A DNA stretch of 64,000 nucleotides from Treponema_I sp045599005 (GTDB lineage Bacteria > Spirochaetota > Spirochaetia > Treponematales > Treponemataceae). Below, piece after piece: positions 8,005 to 15,530 of the stretch. Position numbers and translations under genes: made by a program. Under the pieces are notes generated by a model that saw only the letters and a program-made list of their open reading frames with translations, ran no database searches and had not been told where the DNA came from. Positions within the stretch are counted from its first letter, which is position 1; every line of letters begins with the position of its first letter. The stretch is from NCBI GenBank assembly GCA_045599005.1, contig JAZRVF010000025.1, positions 124,001 through 188,000 on the forward strand, written 5' to 3'.

Positions 8005-8862
8005 TTAGCTGAGCAAGCTCAATACATTCTGTGTTGAAGTATTTGCCTGTGCCAGCATTGCCATACCAGACTGTGAGAGAATCTGGTTTTTGGTGTAGTC
8101 AACGATCTCGTTGGCCATGTCTGTGTCGCGAATCTGTGATTCAGCAGCCTGAAGGTTTTCAGCAGCAATTGCAACACCCTTTGATGCCATCTCGAAACGA
8201 TTCTGATAAGCACCAAGGTCTGCGCGCTGTCTTGAAACTGACTTAAGAGCTTCATCAACTACAGAAATTGCGATATTGGCTGCATCGGGATCAGCAATGG
8301 AAATTCTGTCTCCATCATCGCCCTGTGCTCCAACCAGTCCCAAAGCCTGAGCTGTCATTGTACCAATGAACACGCGTGTGTTCTGATCAACATTTGCACC
8401 GATCTGGAACTGCATTACTTTTCCAGAAGCAGAATCAGCAGCATATGCACCTGTCAGCATGTTCATTCCGTTGAACTGTGCCTGGCTTGCAATGCGGTCT
8501 ACTTCTGCAACCAGCTGAGAAACCTCAACCTGGATCTGCATGCGGTCTTCTTCGGTGTAGATACCGTTGGCAGACTGAACTGAGAGTTCGCGAATGCGCT
8601 GAAGAATATCAGTTGTCTCCTGGAGATAACCTTCGGTTGTCTGAATAAAAGAAACACCGTTGTTAATATTCTTTTCGGCTTGGTTCAATCCGCGAATCTG
8701 GCTCTGCATCTTTTCAGATACTGCCAGTCCTGAAGCGTCGTCACCTGCGCGGTTAATTTTCTGACCAGAACTGAGTTTCTCCATGTTGCTCTGCAGATTT
8801 GAGTTTACAGCACCCAAAGAGCGGTCAGCATACATAGCACTCATGTTGTGATTAATTACCAT
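8005..8862 (-). CDS. flaB: Flagellin FlaB, copy 1 (periplasmic flagellar filament core)
   Basis: The 285-residue flagellin starts MVINHNMSAMYADRSLGAVN. It has the N-terminal core with SSGQKINRAGDDASGLAVSE and QIRGLNQAEKNINNGVSFIQ, a short central region, and the C-terminal core AAENLQAAESQIRDTDMANE ending in STQNVLSLLS. There is no signal peptide, as expected for export through the flagellar secretion system. ATG 8862 is chosen because GGAGGG lies 7 nt upstream; the longer reading adds five residues absent from the paralogue. It is followed by a strong terminator and preceded by a putative CsrA-binding leader. Confidence 0.96.
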   Translation of the reverse strand: MVINHNMSAMYADRSLGAVNSNLQSNMEKLSSGQKINRAGDDASGLAVSEKMQSQIRGLNQAEKNINNGVSFIQTTEGYLQETTDILQRIRELSVQSANGIYTEEDRMQIQVEVSQLVAEVDRIASQAQFNGMNMLTGAYAADSASGKVMQFQIGANVDQNTRVFIGTMTAQALGLVGAQGDDGDRISIADPDAANIAISVVDEALKSVSRQRADLGAYQNRFEMASKGVAIAAENLQAAESQIRDTDMANEIVDYTKNQILSQSGMAMLAQANTSTQNVLSLLS

Positions 8863-8868
8863 ACAAAT

Positions 8869-8906
8869 ACCCTCCATGATTAGGAAAAAGTGGACAATCC
8901 GTGTCC
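8869..8906 (-). promoter_or_regulatory. Putative CsrA-binding leader of flaB copy 1
   Basis: On the mRNA, GGACA-CGGAT-TGTCC (8906-8892) forms a 5-bp hairpin with ACGGA presented at its loop. A second ANGGA (ATGGA, 8877-8873) is part of the Shine-Dalgarno GGAGGG. The two GGA cores are about 23-25 nt apart. This two-site layout is the known CsrA repression geometry (B. subtilis hag, for example). Binding itself is inferred. Confidence 0.7.
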
Positions 8907-9110
8907 CTAAGAACCCTGTACGTAAGGCAGTTCAGCAACTGATGCGCCCGGCTGCAAACTGATTCAGTCCCATACAACAGGAACAGAAACCCGCTGTGCA
9001 GGATTCCGCTTCTGTTGTTACGTACTCATGAAAGATAATATCAAAGATCTCTTCTGAATAAAAGAACTTGATGAACTTTGTGTGGAATCAAAAAAGAAAC
9101 CGTTCATTAA

Positions 9111-9140
9111 GTTGCAAAGGGTAGAATAACCCTATGCAAC
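9111..9140 (-). terminator. Hairpin after flaB copy 2, probable terminator
   Basis: On the minus strand GTTGCATAGGGT pairs with ACCCTTTGCAAC (one T-T mismatch) around a 6-nt loop, about 15 nt after the flaB stop. The following sequence is only moderately T-rich and its T-run comes about 12 nt later, so termination may be incomplete. The 8907-9110 stretch between the two flaB genes shows no other gene. Confidence 0.55.
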
Positions 9141-9155
9141 CTAAATTATAATACA

Positions 9156-10016
9156 CTATCTGAGCAAAGACAAGACATTCTGAGAATTTGAATTTGCCTG
9201 AGCCAGCATAGCTGTTCCAGCCTGAGAAAGAATTGAGTTCTTTGTGTACTCAACCATTTCTGTAGCCATGTCTGTGTCACGGATGCGTGATTCAGAAGCC
9301 TGCAGGTTTTCTGCTGCAATGTTGATTCCATTGAAAGCAGTCTCAAGACGGTTCTGATAAGCACCCAAGTCAGCGCGCTGCTTGTTGATCTTTTTCAGAG
9401 CTTCGTCCAGTGTATTGATTGAACGGTTGGCCAAATCCGGATCTTCCAGAGACATGATTGTTTCCTCACCAACTTCGCGAAGGCCAAGTGCCTCAGCTGT
9501 CATGGTTCCGATGTAAACCTGGATTCTCTGGTCAACATTTGCGCCAACGTGCAGCCACATTGAAGCGGTTACAGCGTTTGTGCCTGTGTCTTCTGCAAAA
9601 CGGCCTGTCAGCATGTTCATGCCGTTGAACTGAGCCTGGCTTGCAATGCGGTCTACTTCAGCAATGAGAGCGGATACTTCAACCTGAATCTGCATGCGGT
9701 CTTCCTCTGTGTAAATTCCGTTGGAAGCCTGTACGGCAAGTTCACGGATGCGCTGAACGATGTCTGTTGTCTCCTGCAGATAACCTTCTGTTGTCTGAAT
9801 GAAACTGATTCCGTTCTGTGCGTTTTCAGCAGCCTGATTCAAACCACGGATCTGACTCCGCATTTTTTCAGATACTGCAAGTCCTGAAGCGTCATCACCT
9901 GCGCGGTTGATTTTCTCGCCAGATGACAGTTTTGCCATATTGTTGCTAAGATTTGAGTTGCTTACTCCCAATGTGCGATTTGAGTACATCGCAGACATGT
10001 TGTGGTTAATGACCAT
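9156..10016 (-). CDS. flaB: Flagellin FlaB, copy 2
   Basis: The 286-residue flagellin is paralogous to the downstream copy: MVINHNMSAMYSNRTLGVSN at the start, the same INRAGDDASGLAVSEKM core, and RIRDTDMATEMVEYTKNSIL at the end. The central region (TGTNAVTASMWLHVGANVDQ) and the C-terminal half differ more than the termini. Spirochaete filament cores are built from several FlaB proteins. The ATG has GGAGGA 6-9 nt upstream. The leader carries a CsrA-type double site and a sigma-28-like promoter (10092-10119). Confidence 0.96.
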   Translation of the reverse strand: MVINHNMSAMYSNRTLGVSNSNLSNNMAKLSSGEKINRAGDDASGLAVSEKMRSQIRGLNQAAENAQNGISFIQTTEGYLQETTDIVQRIRELAVQASNGIYTEEDRMQIQVEVSALIAEVDRIASQAQFNGMNMLTGRFAEDTGTNAVTASMWLHVGANVDQRIQVYIGTMTAEALGLREVGEETIMSLEDPDLANRSINTLDEALKKINKQRADLGAYQNRLETAFNGINIAAENLQASESRIRDTDMATEMVEYTKNSILSQAGTAMLAQANSNSQNVLSLLR

Positions 10017-10021
10017 AGTGT

Positions 10022-10059
10022 TTCCTCCGTGGAATGTTTGGGTAACATCCGTGTTACCC
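10022..10059 (-). promoter_or_regulatory. Putative CsrA-binding leader of flaB copy 2
   Basis: The mRNA forms GGGTAACA-CGGA-TGTTACCC (10059-10040), an 8-bp perfect stem with ACGGA at the loop; the loop context ACACGGATGT is close to the CsrA SELEX consensus (RUACARGGAUGU). A second ACGGA (10030-10026) is fused to the Shine-Dalgarno ACGGAGGA. The GGA cores are about 20-22 nt apart. An AT-rich hairpin, TGGAATTT with AAATTCCA (10085-10063), lies at the probable 5' end of the transcript. Confidence 0.78.
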
Positions 10060-10091
10060 TTGTGGAATTTATTTATAAAATTCCATATATT

Positions 10092-10119
10092 GTATCGGTT
10101 GTTCTGGGATTAATCTTTA
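10092..10119 (-). promoter_or_regulatory. Sigma-28 (FliA)-like promoter of flaB copy 2
   Basis: TAAAGATT (-35 side, starting at 10119) is followed after 12 nt by ACCGATAC (10099-10092). The consensus is TAAAGTTT-N11-GCCGATAA, so 7/8 and 6/8 positions match with one extra spacer base. It lies about 75 nt before the flaB start, just upstream of the leader hairpins. No comparable site was found before flaB copy 1. Confidence 0.55.
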
Positions 10120-10148
10120 ATCTTTTTTTTATGTTCAGGAGTGTTTTT

Positions 10149-10808
10149 TTGAACTGTGTTTTCTGTGATTCTTCAGACTGTAAGGATTTTTCAATAAAAA
10201 GCCGTCTTTATCATTACTGCGGATGCTGTGGGGGATGGTTTCTGGATCCCTCCGGTTTTCTTGATGAAGCCGGTCAGAAAGAAAGATATCTGATGCATCA
10301 TAACAGCATTGAGGATGAAGGGTACAAAAGTTTTCTTCTGTCCTTCATAAATCCGGTTCTTGATTTTTTTACTGAAACCAAAGGGAAAGATCCTGAAAGG
10401 ATAATTGATTACGGTTCCGGACCTTCTCCTGAGCTCTGCCGTTTGCTAAAAACTTTACTGCCCGGCTGCCCTGCAGAAGGCTGGGATCCATTTTTCGCCC
10501 CCGATGATTCAGTATTTGAAAACCCGGCGGAACTTGTAACATGTCTTGAAGTTGCCGAACATTTTGAAAAACCCCTGGAAGACATGAAAAAGCTTTCCTC
10601 AGTCTGTGCCTCTGGTGGAATTGTGGCAGTCGGGACAATGCTTAACCCCGGGCCGGATGTTGAGGCTTTCCGTAAATGGTGGTACCGCAGTGACAGTACC
10701 CATGTGTCATTTTACAGTCTGGATGCGCTGAAAAAATGCGCTGGCAAGGTCGGACTTACTTACATTAAGTCTTTGACCGACCGTGCATTTGTTTTTCAGA
10801 AAAACTGA
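10149..10808 (+). CDS. Class I SAM-dependent methyltransferase with N-terminal zinc ribbon
   Basis: The protein begins with a CxxC...CxxC pair (CVFC, then CGCCGG), a probable zinc ribbon. A family-typical ERYLMHHNSIEDEGY segment follows, then the SAM fold: IIDYGSGPSPELC (motif I, about residue 90) and LVTCLEVAEHFEKP (about residue 130). The substrate is unknown. TTG 10149 is preferred because AGGAG (10137-10141) lies 7 nt before it, giving 219 residues; ATG 10131 is the alternative and has no ribosome binding site. It is divergent from flaB and its 3' end overlaps rdgB by 13 nt, convergently. Confidence 0.8.
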   Translation: MNCVFCDSSDCKDFSIKSRLYHYCGCCGGWFLDPSGFLDEAGQKERYLMHHNSIEDEGYKSFLLSFINPVLDFFTETKGKDPERIIDYGSGPSPELCRLLKTLLPGCPAEGWDPFFAPDDSVFENPAELVTCLEVAEHFEKPLEDMKKLSSVCASGGIVAVGTMLNPGPDVEAFRKWWYRSDSTHVSFYSLDALKKCAGKVGLTYIKSLTDRAFVFQKN

Positions 10809-11431
10809 GCTGTAATCGCTTTAAGACGTGCTGCGGCTTTTCCCCTATGGGAGACAAGGTTCTTTTCTTCAGGAGAAAGTTCTGCAACAGTTTTGTTCAA
10901 AGAGGGTATGAAAAGTATCGGATCATAACCGAAACCTCCGTTTCCACGGGCCATGTCTATTGAAGAGACAAGCTGACCTTCAAGAGTCTCCTGGACTGCA
11001 TAAAACTGCTCGTTTCCGAAGTATAGTACCATTGCGCATACAAAGCGGCATGTAAGCGGTGTGTCAGCAGGAAGCCCTGCTTTTTTCCGTGCATACTCAG
11101 CTTCTTCAAGAAGAAGAGCATTTCGTTCCGGGTCAGAAAGTTTGTCCTCTGAATAATCCTTGTTCCGCCCCTGATATCGGGCTGAATAAATCCCCGGTTT
11201 CCCCTCAAGGATGTCCACGCAGATTCCTGAATCATCAGCGATGACGGGCTTCTTTACAATATTGTAGAGAGCCCGTGCTTTGATGACGCTGTTTTCAATA
11301 AAACTTAAACCGTTTTCTTCCGGATCAAAAGAAATTCCTTCATCTTTAGGAATCCGGATTTCATGGTCACTGAAAAGTCCCTGCAATTCACTTTTTTTGT
11401 GTGCATTGCCTGTCGCTGCATAAATAATCAT
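10796..11431 (-). CDS. rdgB: Non-canonical purine NTP pyrophosphatase (RdgB/HAM1 family)
   Basis: This house-cleaning enzyme hydrolyses dITP, ITP and XTP to monophosphates. The 211-residue protein starts MIIYAATGNAHKKSEL (the TGNxxK motif), and contains VIADDSGICVDIL, GKPGIYSARYQG, GNGGFGYDPILFIP and SHRGKAAARL, all signature segments. The length is normal. There is no Shine-Dalgarno sequence; instead a -10-like TATATT ends 6 nt before the ATG, suggesting a leaderless mRNA. It is convergent with the methyltransferase gene. Confidence 0.95.
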   Translation of the reverse strand: MIIYAATGNAHKKSELQGLFSDHEIRIPKDEGISFDPEENGLSFIENSVIKARALYNIVKKPVIADDSGICVDILEGKPGIYSARYQGRNKDYSEDKLSDPERNALLLEEAEYARKKAGLPADTPLTCRFVCAMVLYFGNEQFYAVQETLEGQLVSSIDMARGNGGFGYDPILFIPSLNKTVAELSPEEKNLVSHRGKAAARLKAITAQFF

Positions 11432-11437
11432 GTGGAA

Positions 11438-11466
11438 AATATAACGGGCAAGACAAAAAAAAGCAA
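11438..11466 (-). promoter_or_regulatory. Sigma-70-type promoter of rdgB, leaderless layout
   Basis: TTGCTT (11466-11461), a 17-nt spacer, then TATATT (11443-11438), with 6 nt between the -10 box and ATG 11431. Transcription would start at or next to the A of the ATG. No purine-rich ribosome binding site is present. Confidence 0.6.
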
Positions 11467-11476
11467 TTTGTGTCTT

Positions 11477-12376
11477 TCAGGATTCTCCGGCCTCAGCACT
11501 TTCAATTGAAGGAAGTTCTTCTGCAACAAATCTCTGGACTTTCCGGAGAACACTCCCTACCTGAGCCTGTGTAAGGCCAAGTAAATCAGCAACTTCTCTG
11601 TTTGTAAGATCCTGTCTTCCATTTTTCTTAATGAACTGAATCTTCTTTTTCCATGCATAATCCGATTTCAGAAACCTGTTGACCTCGCTCTGAAACAGTT
11701 CAGGATTGTCGCTGTTTTGTAACATTTCATTAAAAGACTGGGTCCTTTTGAAGAAAAGTTCGTTCCGTCTTTCCACTTCTTTTTCCAGTCTTTTTTTCCG
11801 TTTCTCGTTGATCTGGCGGGCCTTGAAGAAAAGATCATCAATCTCTTCTTTATCCATTCCTGTCAGTTCTTTTATTCTGTCAATCTGCTCACAGGTCAGC
11901 ATAGCCTGGGATTTTAATGCTAGAACAAGGATTTTCTTTGCAGTAGGTATTGTATGATTTGAAAGAAATGCATTCCTGTATTTATGAAGAATTTCTGTGT
12001 TTTCATCTTTTCCTGCTGAATAGGGTAAAGGCAGGTCTTTCACTTCCCAATCGGAATCCGAATATTGGATGGAATCCGCATAGTCCGTTTTTCTGCTTTT
12101 CCTGTAAAAATCACGCATTGATGTTTTTATCTGCAGATCTACCCGCATCCTAAGATATGTGCTGAAAGAACACCGGTCAGGTTCGTATTTTTCCATAATC
12201 TCCCCAAGATTCTTAAAAAATCCCAGATAAAACTCTGAAAGTAGGTCCCCCTCCAGTTTGTGAATTAAGAAATAGGGTTTGTTCCGGAAAATGATTTCAA
12301 TCAGTTCCTTCTTGAATCTGATATCACTCCAGTCTGCGTCTTTGTTCCTCTGATAAAAGTCATCCAATTCTCTCAT
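11477..12376 (-). CDS. Diverged sigma-70-like protein
   Basis: Residues about 43-96 (GDLLSEFYLGFFKNLGEIME, then KYEPDRCSFSTYLRMRVD) resemble sigma region 2 (DL-QE-F-GL--A---FDP-RG--FSTY). The C-terminus, LTNREVADLLGLTQAQVGSV, is a helix-turn-helix like region 4. The middle (about 150-240) is a charged helical stretch not normal for an ECF factor. The 299-residue protein starts with SD GGAG 8 nt upstream of ATG 12376. It may be an alternative sigma factor or a sigma-derived regulator; no target promoter can be named. Confidence 0.6.
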   Translation of the reverse strand: MRELDDFYQRNKDADWSDIRFKKELIEIIFRNKPYFLIHKLEGDLLSEFYLGFFKNLGEIMEKYEPDRCSFSTYLRMRVDLQIKTSMRDFYRKSRKTDYADSIQYSDSDWEVKDLPLPYSAGKDENTEILHKYRNAFLSNHTIPTAKKILVLALKSQAMLTCEQIDRIKELTGMDKEEIDDLFFKARQINEKRKKRLEKEVERRNELFFKRTQSFNEMLQNSDNPELFQSEVNRFLKSDYAWKKKIQFIKKNGRQDLTNREVADLLGLTQAQVGSVLRKVQRFVAEELPSIESAEAGES

Positions 12377-12480
12377 TATTTTTCTCCGTTTTTTCTTGAA
12401 ACTGATTCAAGTTCTTTACGGAGATTTCTATGCAATTGGCGTGCCAACAAATTTTGTGTAAAAACATTCAGAAAAGGCAG

Positions 12481-12525
12481 AAAATCCTGGTTTTCTAAAC
12501 GATGGACATTGAAAATCGGGATTTT
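12481..12525. repeat. Inverted repeat upstream of the sigma-like gene
   Basis: AAAATCCTGGTTTTC and GAAAATCGGGATTTT are 15-nt arms that match at 13 of 15 positions around a 15-nt loop, about 105 nt upstream of the sigma-like start codon. It could be a terminator or a regulator site; nothing decides between them. Confidence 0.5.
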
Positions 12526-12570
12526 CCCCTTACGGACAGAATTTATAATCAGATTATAAAAATACTACCA

Positions 12571-12676
12571 GGCAGGCAGCAACTGCCAGAACCGCTAGAT
12601 ATCATCGCTACACGCGCAAGGCGGCATTGAAACTATCATTCCGCCTTGCGAGTGTTTCTGTCAGTCGCTGCCTTCC
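12571..12676. repeat. Dispersed repeat, copy B (complete palindrome)
   Basis: This 106-nt element is nearly a full hairpin. The inner arms GCAAGGCGG and CCGCCTTGC are perfect. The outer arms GGCAGGCAGCAACTG and CAGTCGCTGCCTTCC pair with two mismatches. Its left half aligns with copy A (2090) and its inner palindrome with copy C (47082). No coding capacity; MITE- or REP-like by form. Confidence 0.8.
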
Positions 12677-12842
12677 TTCCCGTTTTTTTTATCAAATGGT
12701 ACTGTCCGTAAATGGATTTTGGAGGAACTGAATAAGAAGAAGTCAGTTGTAATGTTTTTGAGCCAAGAAAAAATCCTGCCTTTGTATGAATAATCATGAG
12801 AATTATTTGGAAATACCGGAAAAAAGGGAAAATCTTTCCAGT

Positions 12843-13832
12843 TTAAAAAAAGGCAGCAAATTCTTCCTTGATTTTTTGGACAATGGCTGATGATGTTCCC
12901 TGTGTGCTTCCACCGGATGCGTTTTTGTGCCCGCCGCCTCCAAAAACAGAAGCCACTTTGCTTACATCCACTTCACCACGGGAACGAAATCCCAGGGTGC
13001 AGGTTGCTGCAGTTTCCTGACGGACAAAAACAACAGCCTCAACTTCATCGCAGGCCAGGAGAAGGGAATAAAGGGCGTCAGAATCTCTTCCATCCTGACC
13101 GTATTTTTTTGTGTCCTCCATTGTTTCCACCGTGATCACAAGTTTTCCGTCATAATAGCGTTCCGCTTTGTTCAGAAGAACGCCCATCAGTTTCCTTGTG
13201 GAATAAGGTTTTCCTCCGGTGATGTAATCATAGGTTGTGCGGGGATTTGCCCCTGCTTCAATAAGCCGTGCTGTTGAAGTGAAAACAGAAGCGCTGGTTG
13301 TGTCAAGGAAGCGGAAAAATCCGGTGTCTGTTGCTATCCCAAAAAAAAGGATTTCTGCAGTTTCGCGGGGAACAGGACCGATAATTGCCTCATAAAGAAG
13401 CTGCACAAGACAGGCGGCCGCAGGTGCGGAAGAATCAATGATCGAGTTTCCACAAGTCTGTCCGGGAATCTCTGAAGTTTTGTGATGATCAACAATAAAG
13501 ATGTCAAGATTCTGGAGCTGTTCAGAAATTTCACCAAGACGGCTCAATTCTGAACAGTCAACAAGTATCAGGCCGACAGTCGGTCTTTCCTCAAGACTGC
13601 AGCCGAACTGTCCGCTGAAAAGTTTTTCGTATTTTTTTGTTTCAGTCCGTTTAAAAGGTCCGTTATTGACAATGGTGCAGGGCCTGTTCATTGCTTTTAA
13701 TAGATCCCGCATTCCCAAAGAGGAGGCAATACAGTCTCCGTCAGGTTCTTTGTGTCCTGCAACTACAAAACTTTTATGACTTTTTACAAAACGTATGAAA
13801 TTTTCAACTTCTTCCTGTGTGATTGTTCTCAT
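12843..13832 (-). CDS. nrnA: DHH-family phosphoesterase, NrnA-type nanoRNase/pAp phosphatase
   Basis: NrnA-type enzymes degrade 2-5-nt RNAs and dephosphorylate pAp. The 329-residue protein has HKEPDGDCIASSLGM (the DHH-family motif I), LVDCSELSRLG, the name motif IFIVDHHKTSE (about residue 112), and the DHHA1 glycine motif FGGGGHKNASGG near the C-terminus. The length is typical. AGGA lies 7 nt before the ATG. It follows the M24 peptidase by 16 nt and may belong to its operon. Whether it acts on RNA or on pAp cannot be told from sequence. Confidence 0.9.
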   Translation of the reverse strand: MRTITQEEVENFIRFVKSHKSFVVAGHKEPDGDCIASSLGMRDLLKAMNRPCTIVNNGPFKRTETKKYEKLFSGQFGCSLEERPTVGLILVDCSELSRLGEISEQLQNLDIFIVDHHKTSEIPGQTCGNSIIDSSAPAAACLVQLLYEAIIGPVPRETAEILFFGIATDTGFFRFLDTTSASVFTSTARLIEAGANPRTTYDYITGGKPYSTRKLMGVLLNKAERYYDGKLVITVETMEDTKKYGQDGRDSDALYSLLLACDEVEAVVFVRQETAATCTLGFRSRGEVDVSKVASVFGGGGHKNASGGSTQGTSSAIVQKIKEEFAAFF

Positions 13833-13848
13833 GATAAATCCTGTATTT

Positions 13849-15087
13849 TTATTTTACGAGCAGAAGTTCCTGCTGGGGAACGCTTAATCCGCAGTTTTTG
13901 AAAAGGCTTCCCGAAATGACAGGTTTCTGATTCTTGATATAAATGTCAATTTCTGTGCGCATTCCGAAATCTTTTCCGTAAAGTCCCGGTTCTACAGAAA
14001 AACAGCTTCCTTCAAGAAGAATTCGTTTGTCAGGGAATTCAATGCAGTCAAGATTGACGCCACGGCCATGACAGTCTGTATCAATTCCGTGTCCAGTCCT
14101 GTGTTTGATCATGTCTTCATAACCGGCGGAAATCAGTACTTTGCGGACTTCCCTGTCAAGCTCAAGACCTGTAACGTTTTTTCCGGCGACAAAAGCTGTT
14201 TCAATTATCTCTTTCACAGTGTCCCGGGCTTTGATGATTGTCTCAAAACGTTTCTGCTGTTCTTCCGTGGGTTTCTCGGCAAAGACACCGACCCAGGAAA
14301 TGTCAGCATAAACAGGGGTCATCGGATTAAGCAGACCATTGTCATCGCGGGCAAGCTTTTCTTTGGCCCAGATATCAAACTGGACAACATCTCCCTTCTG
14401 GATTACAGCACCGCCGGAAGAGGGCACTTCATAATGAGGATTTCCTGTGTTTTTTCCGAAAGCAACAATGGGAAGGGAGTCTGTAATCAGACCGGCATCA
14501 GTTATACACTGCATCAGGATATCCTGCAGTTTTTTCTCGGTGCATGGAATATCCGCTCTAAAGCATTCACAGAGATAAGACCAGGTTTCCTCGATTGCCC
14601 GATAAAGAACACTGGCAGAGCGTTCCTGGCTTTCAATTCCGGATTCTGTAAGAAGACTGCTGCATCTTTGAATCAGGGAAGCGGCCGAAACCGTTCTGAT
14701 TCCGCACTGACCCAAAAGATTTACAAAACCGCCGTCCACAGTAGACACCATTGGGTTTTCCGGGTCAGCAAGAACTGCAAAAGTTTTTCCCGCGAAAGCA
14801 GAAAGGGCTTCCCGAAAATGTTCGAAACTGTGATATTCACAGACAACATCTCCCGGGAGAGAATCCAGAATATCAGTTTCAATGGAGTGGACAATCTTTT
14901 TGGGAGAGCCATCGGTTGGAACAAGGTAAACCCAGCGCCGGGTTGCTGTTTTCCCGGAATCAAGTTTCAGGAAGTTATCGGTAAGAGAATCTCTATGCTC
15001 AAAATTTGTAAAAATCCACCCGGAAACATTGTTCTGAGTGGATTCCTGAATCAGAGAATTCTGTATTTCTTTAATCAGTTCTGTCAC
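13849..15087 (-). CDS. M24-family metallopeptidase (Xaa-Pro aminopeptidase-like)
   Basis: An N-terminal creatinase-like domain is followed by a pita-bread peptidase domain. Metal-ligand candidates appear in order: VVQFDIWAKEK (Asp), VYADISWVG (Asp), HRTGHGIDTDCHG (His), CFSVEPGLYG (Glu) and MRTEIDIYI (Glu). It probably removes N-terminal residues before proline. GTG 15087 is preferred: it lies 1 nt after the upstream stop and begins at VTELIKEIQ. The longer TTG start at 15120 overlaps the previous gene and has no ribosome binding site. This gives 412 residues. Confidence 0.82.
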   Translation of the reverse strand: MTELIKEIQNSLIQESTQNNVSGWIFTNFEHRDSLTDNFLKLDSGKTATRRWVYLVPTDGSPKKIVHSIETDILDSLPGDVVCEYHSFEHFREALSAFAGKTFAVLADPENPMVSTVDGGFVNLLGQCGIRTVSAASLIQRCSSLLTESGIESQERSASVLYRAIEETWSYLCECFRADIPCTEKKLQDILMQCITDAGLITDSLPIVAFGKNTGNPHYEVPSSGGAVIQKGDVVQFDIWAKEKLARDDNGLLNPMTPVYADISWVGVFAEKPTEEQQKRFETIIKARDTVKEIIETAFVAGKNVTGLELDREVRKVLISAGYEDMIKHRTGHGIDTDCHGRGVNLDCIEFPDKRILLEGSCFSVEPGLYGKDFGMRTEIDIYIKNQKPVISGSLFKNCGLSVPQQELLLVK

Positions 15088-15088
15088 G

Positions 15089-15499
15089 TTATTTTCTTGA
15101 AGCGACGAGGCGCGGGTCAAATTCGTCAGGAAGTTTTCCGCCGTTCATTACACCCCAGGCTGGATCCATGCGGCTTGCAGGCATGTTGATGTATACAAAG
15201 GAGAATTCATCGTTTTCAAAACAGATTGTAAGATAGGGGTCAAGACCTTTCGGCAGAGCTTTTACCTGTGCTTTCCGTGTGCTTGCACCCTGTTTGAACC
15301 ATTCTTTAGGAATGGAGGTGGAACCATAGGAGACTCCTTCCTTCATGTAAACAACAACATAGGCTGTTGTATGGTCGTAAACTTTTACGACAGGAACATT
15401 TATATATGACTTGGTACCGACTTCGTATTCAACGTCAGCAAATACAGCAGCGGAAACCAATGCCAGAAAGAGAAAAACGCAGATCAGCCGTTTGTTCAT
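15089..15499 (-). CDS. Small secreted protein, function unknown
   Basis: The 136-residue product has a clear Sec signal peptide (MNKRLICVFLFLALVSAAVF, cleavage probably after FA). A beta-rich mature part follows (VEYEVGTKSYINVPVVKVYD, AYVVVYMKEG). No cysteine follows the signal, so it is not a lipoprotein; periplasmic or surface location is inferred. TAGGAG is well placed before the ATG. It sits between argF and the M24 peptidase on the same strand with short gaps. No family recognised. Confidence 0.8.
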   Translation of the reverse strand: MNKRLICVFLFLALVSAAVFADVEYEVGTKSYINVPVVKVYDHTTAYVVVYMKEGVSYGSTSIPKEWFKQGASTRKAQVKALPKGLDPYLTICFENDEFSFVYINMPASRMDPAWGVMNGGKLPDEFDPRLVASRK

Positions 15500-15530
15500 A
15501 AAAAACTCCTAAAAAATCCGGGTCAGGAAA

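Larger units (their letters stand above)
12377..12842. other. 466-nt gene-free stretch between nrnA and the sigma-like gene
   Basis: No credible coding region was found on either strand. It holds an AT-rich inverted repeat (12481-12525) and a full palindromic copy of the dispersed repeat (12571-12676). The rest, including 12677-12842, is low-complexity AT-rich sequence with no clear promoter. Confidence 0.7.

Noticed and set aside
8907..9110. Possible sigma-28 promoter before flaB copy 1
   Set aside because: No CCGATA-like -10 with a TAAA at proper spacing was found on the minus strand.
14068..15189. A 373-codon reading frame on the plus strand opposite the M24 peptidase
   Set aside because: It is antisense to a gene with a full set of catalytic motifs, has no recognisable domain and has no ribosome binding site.
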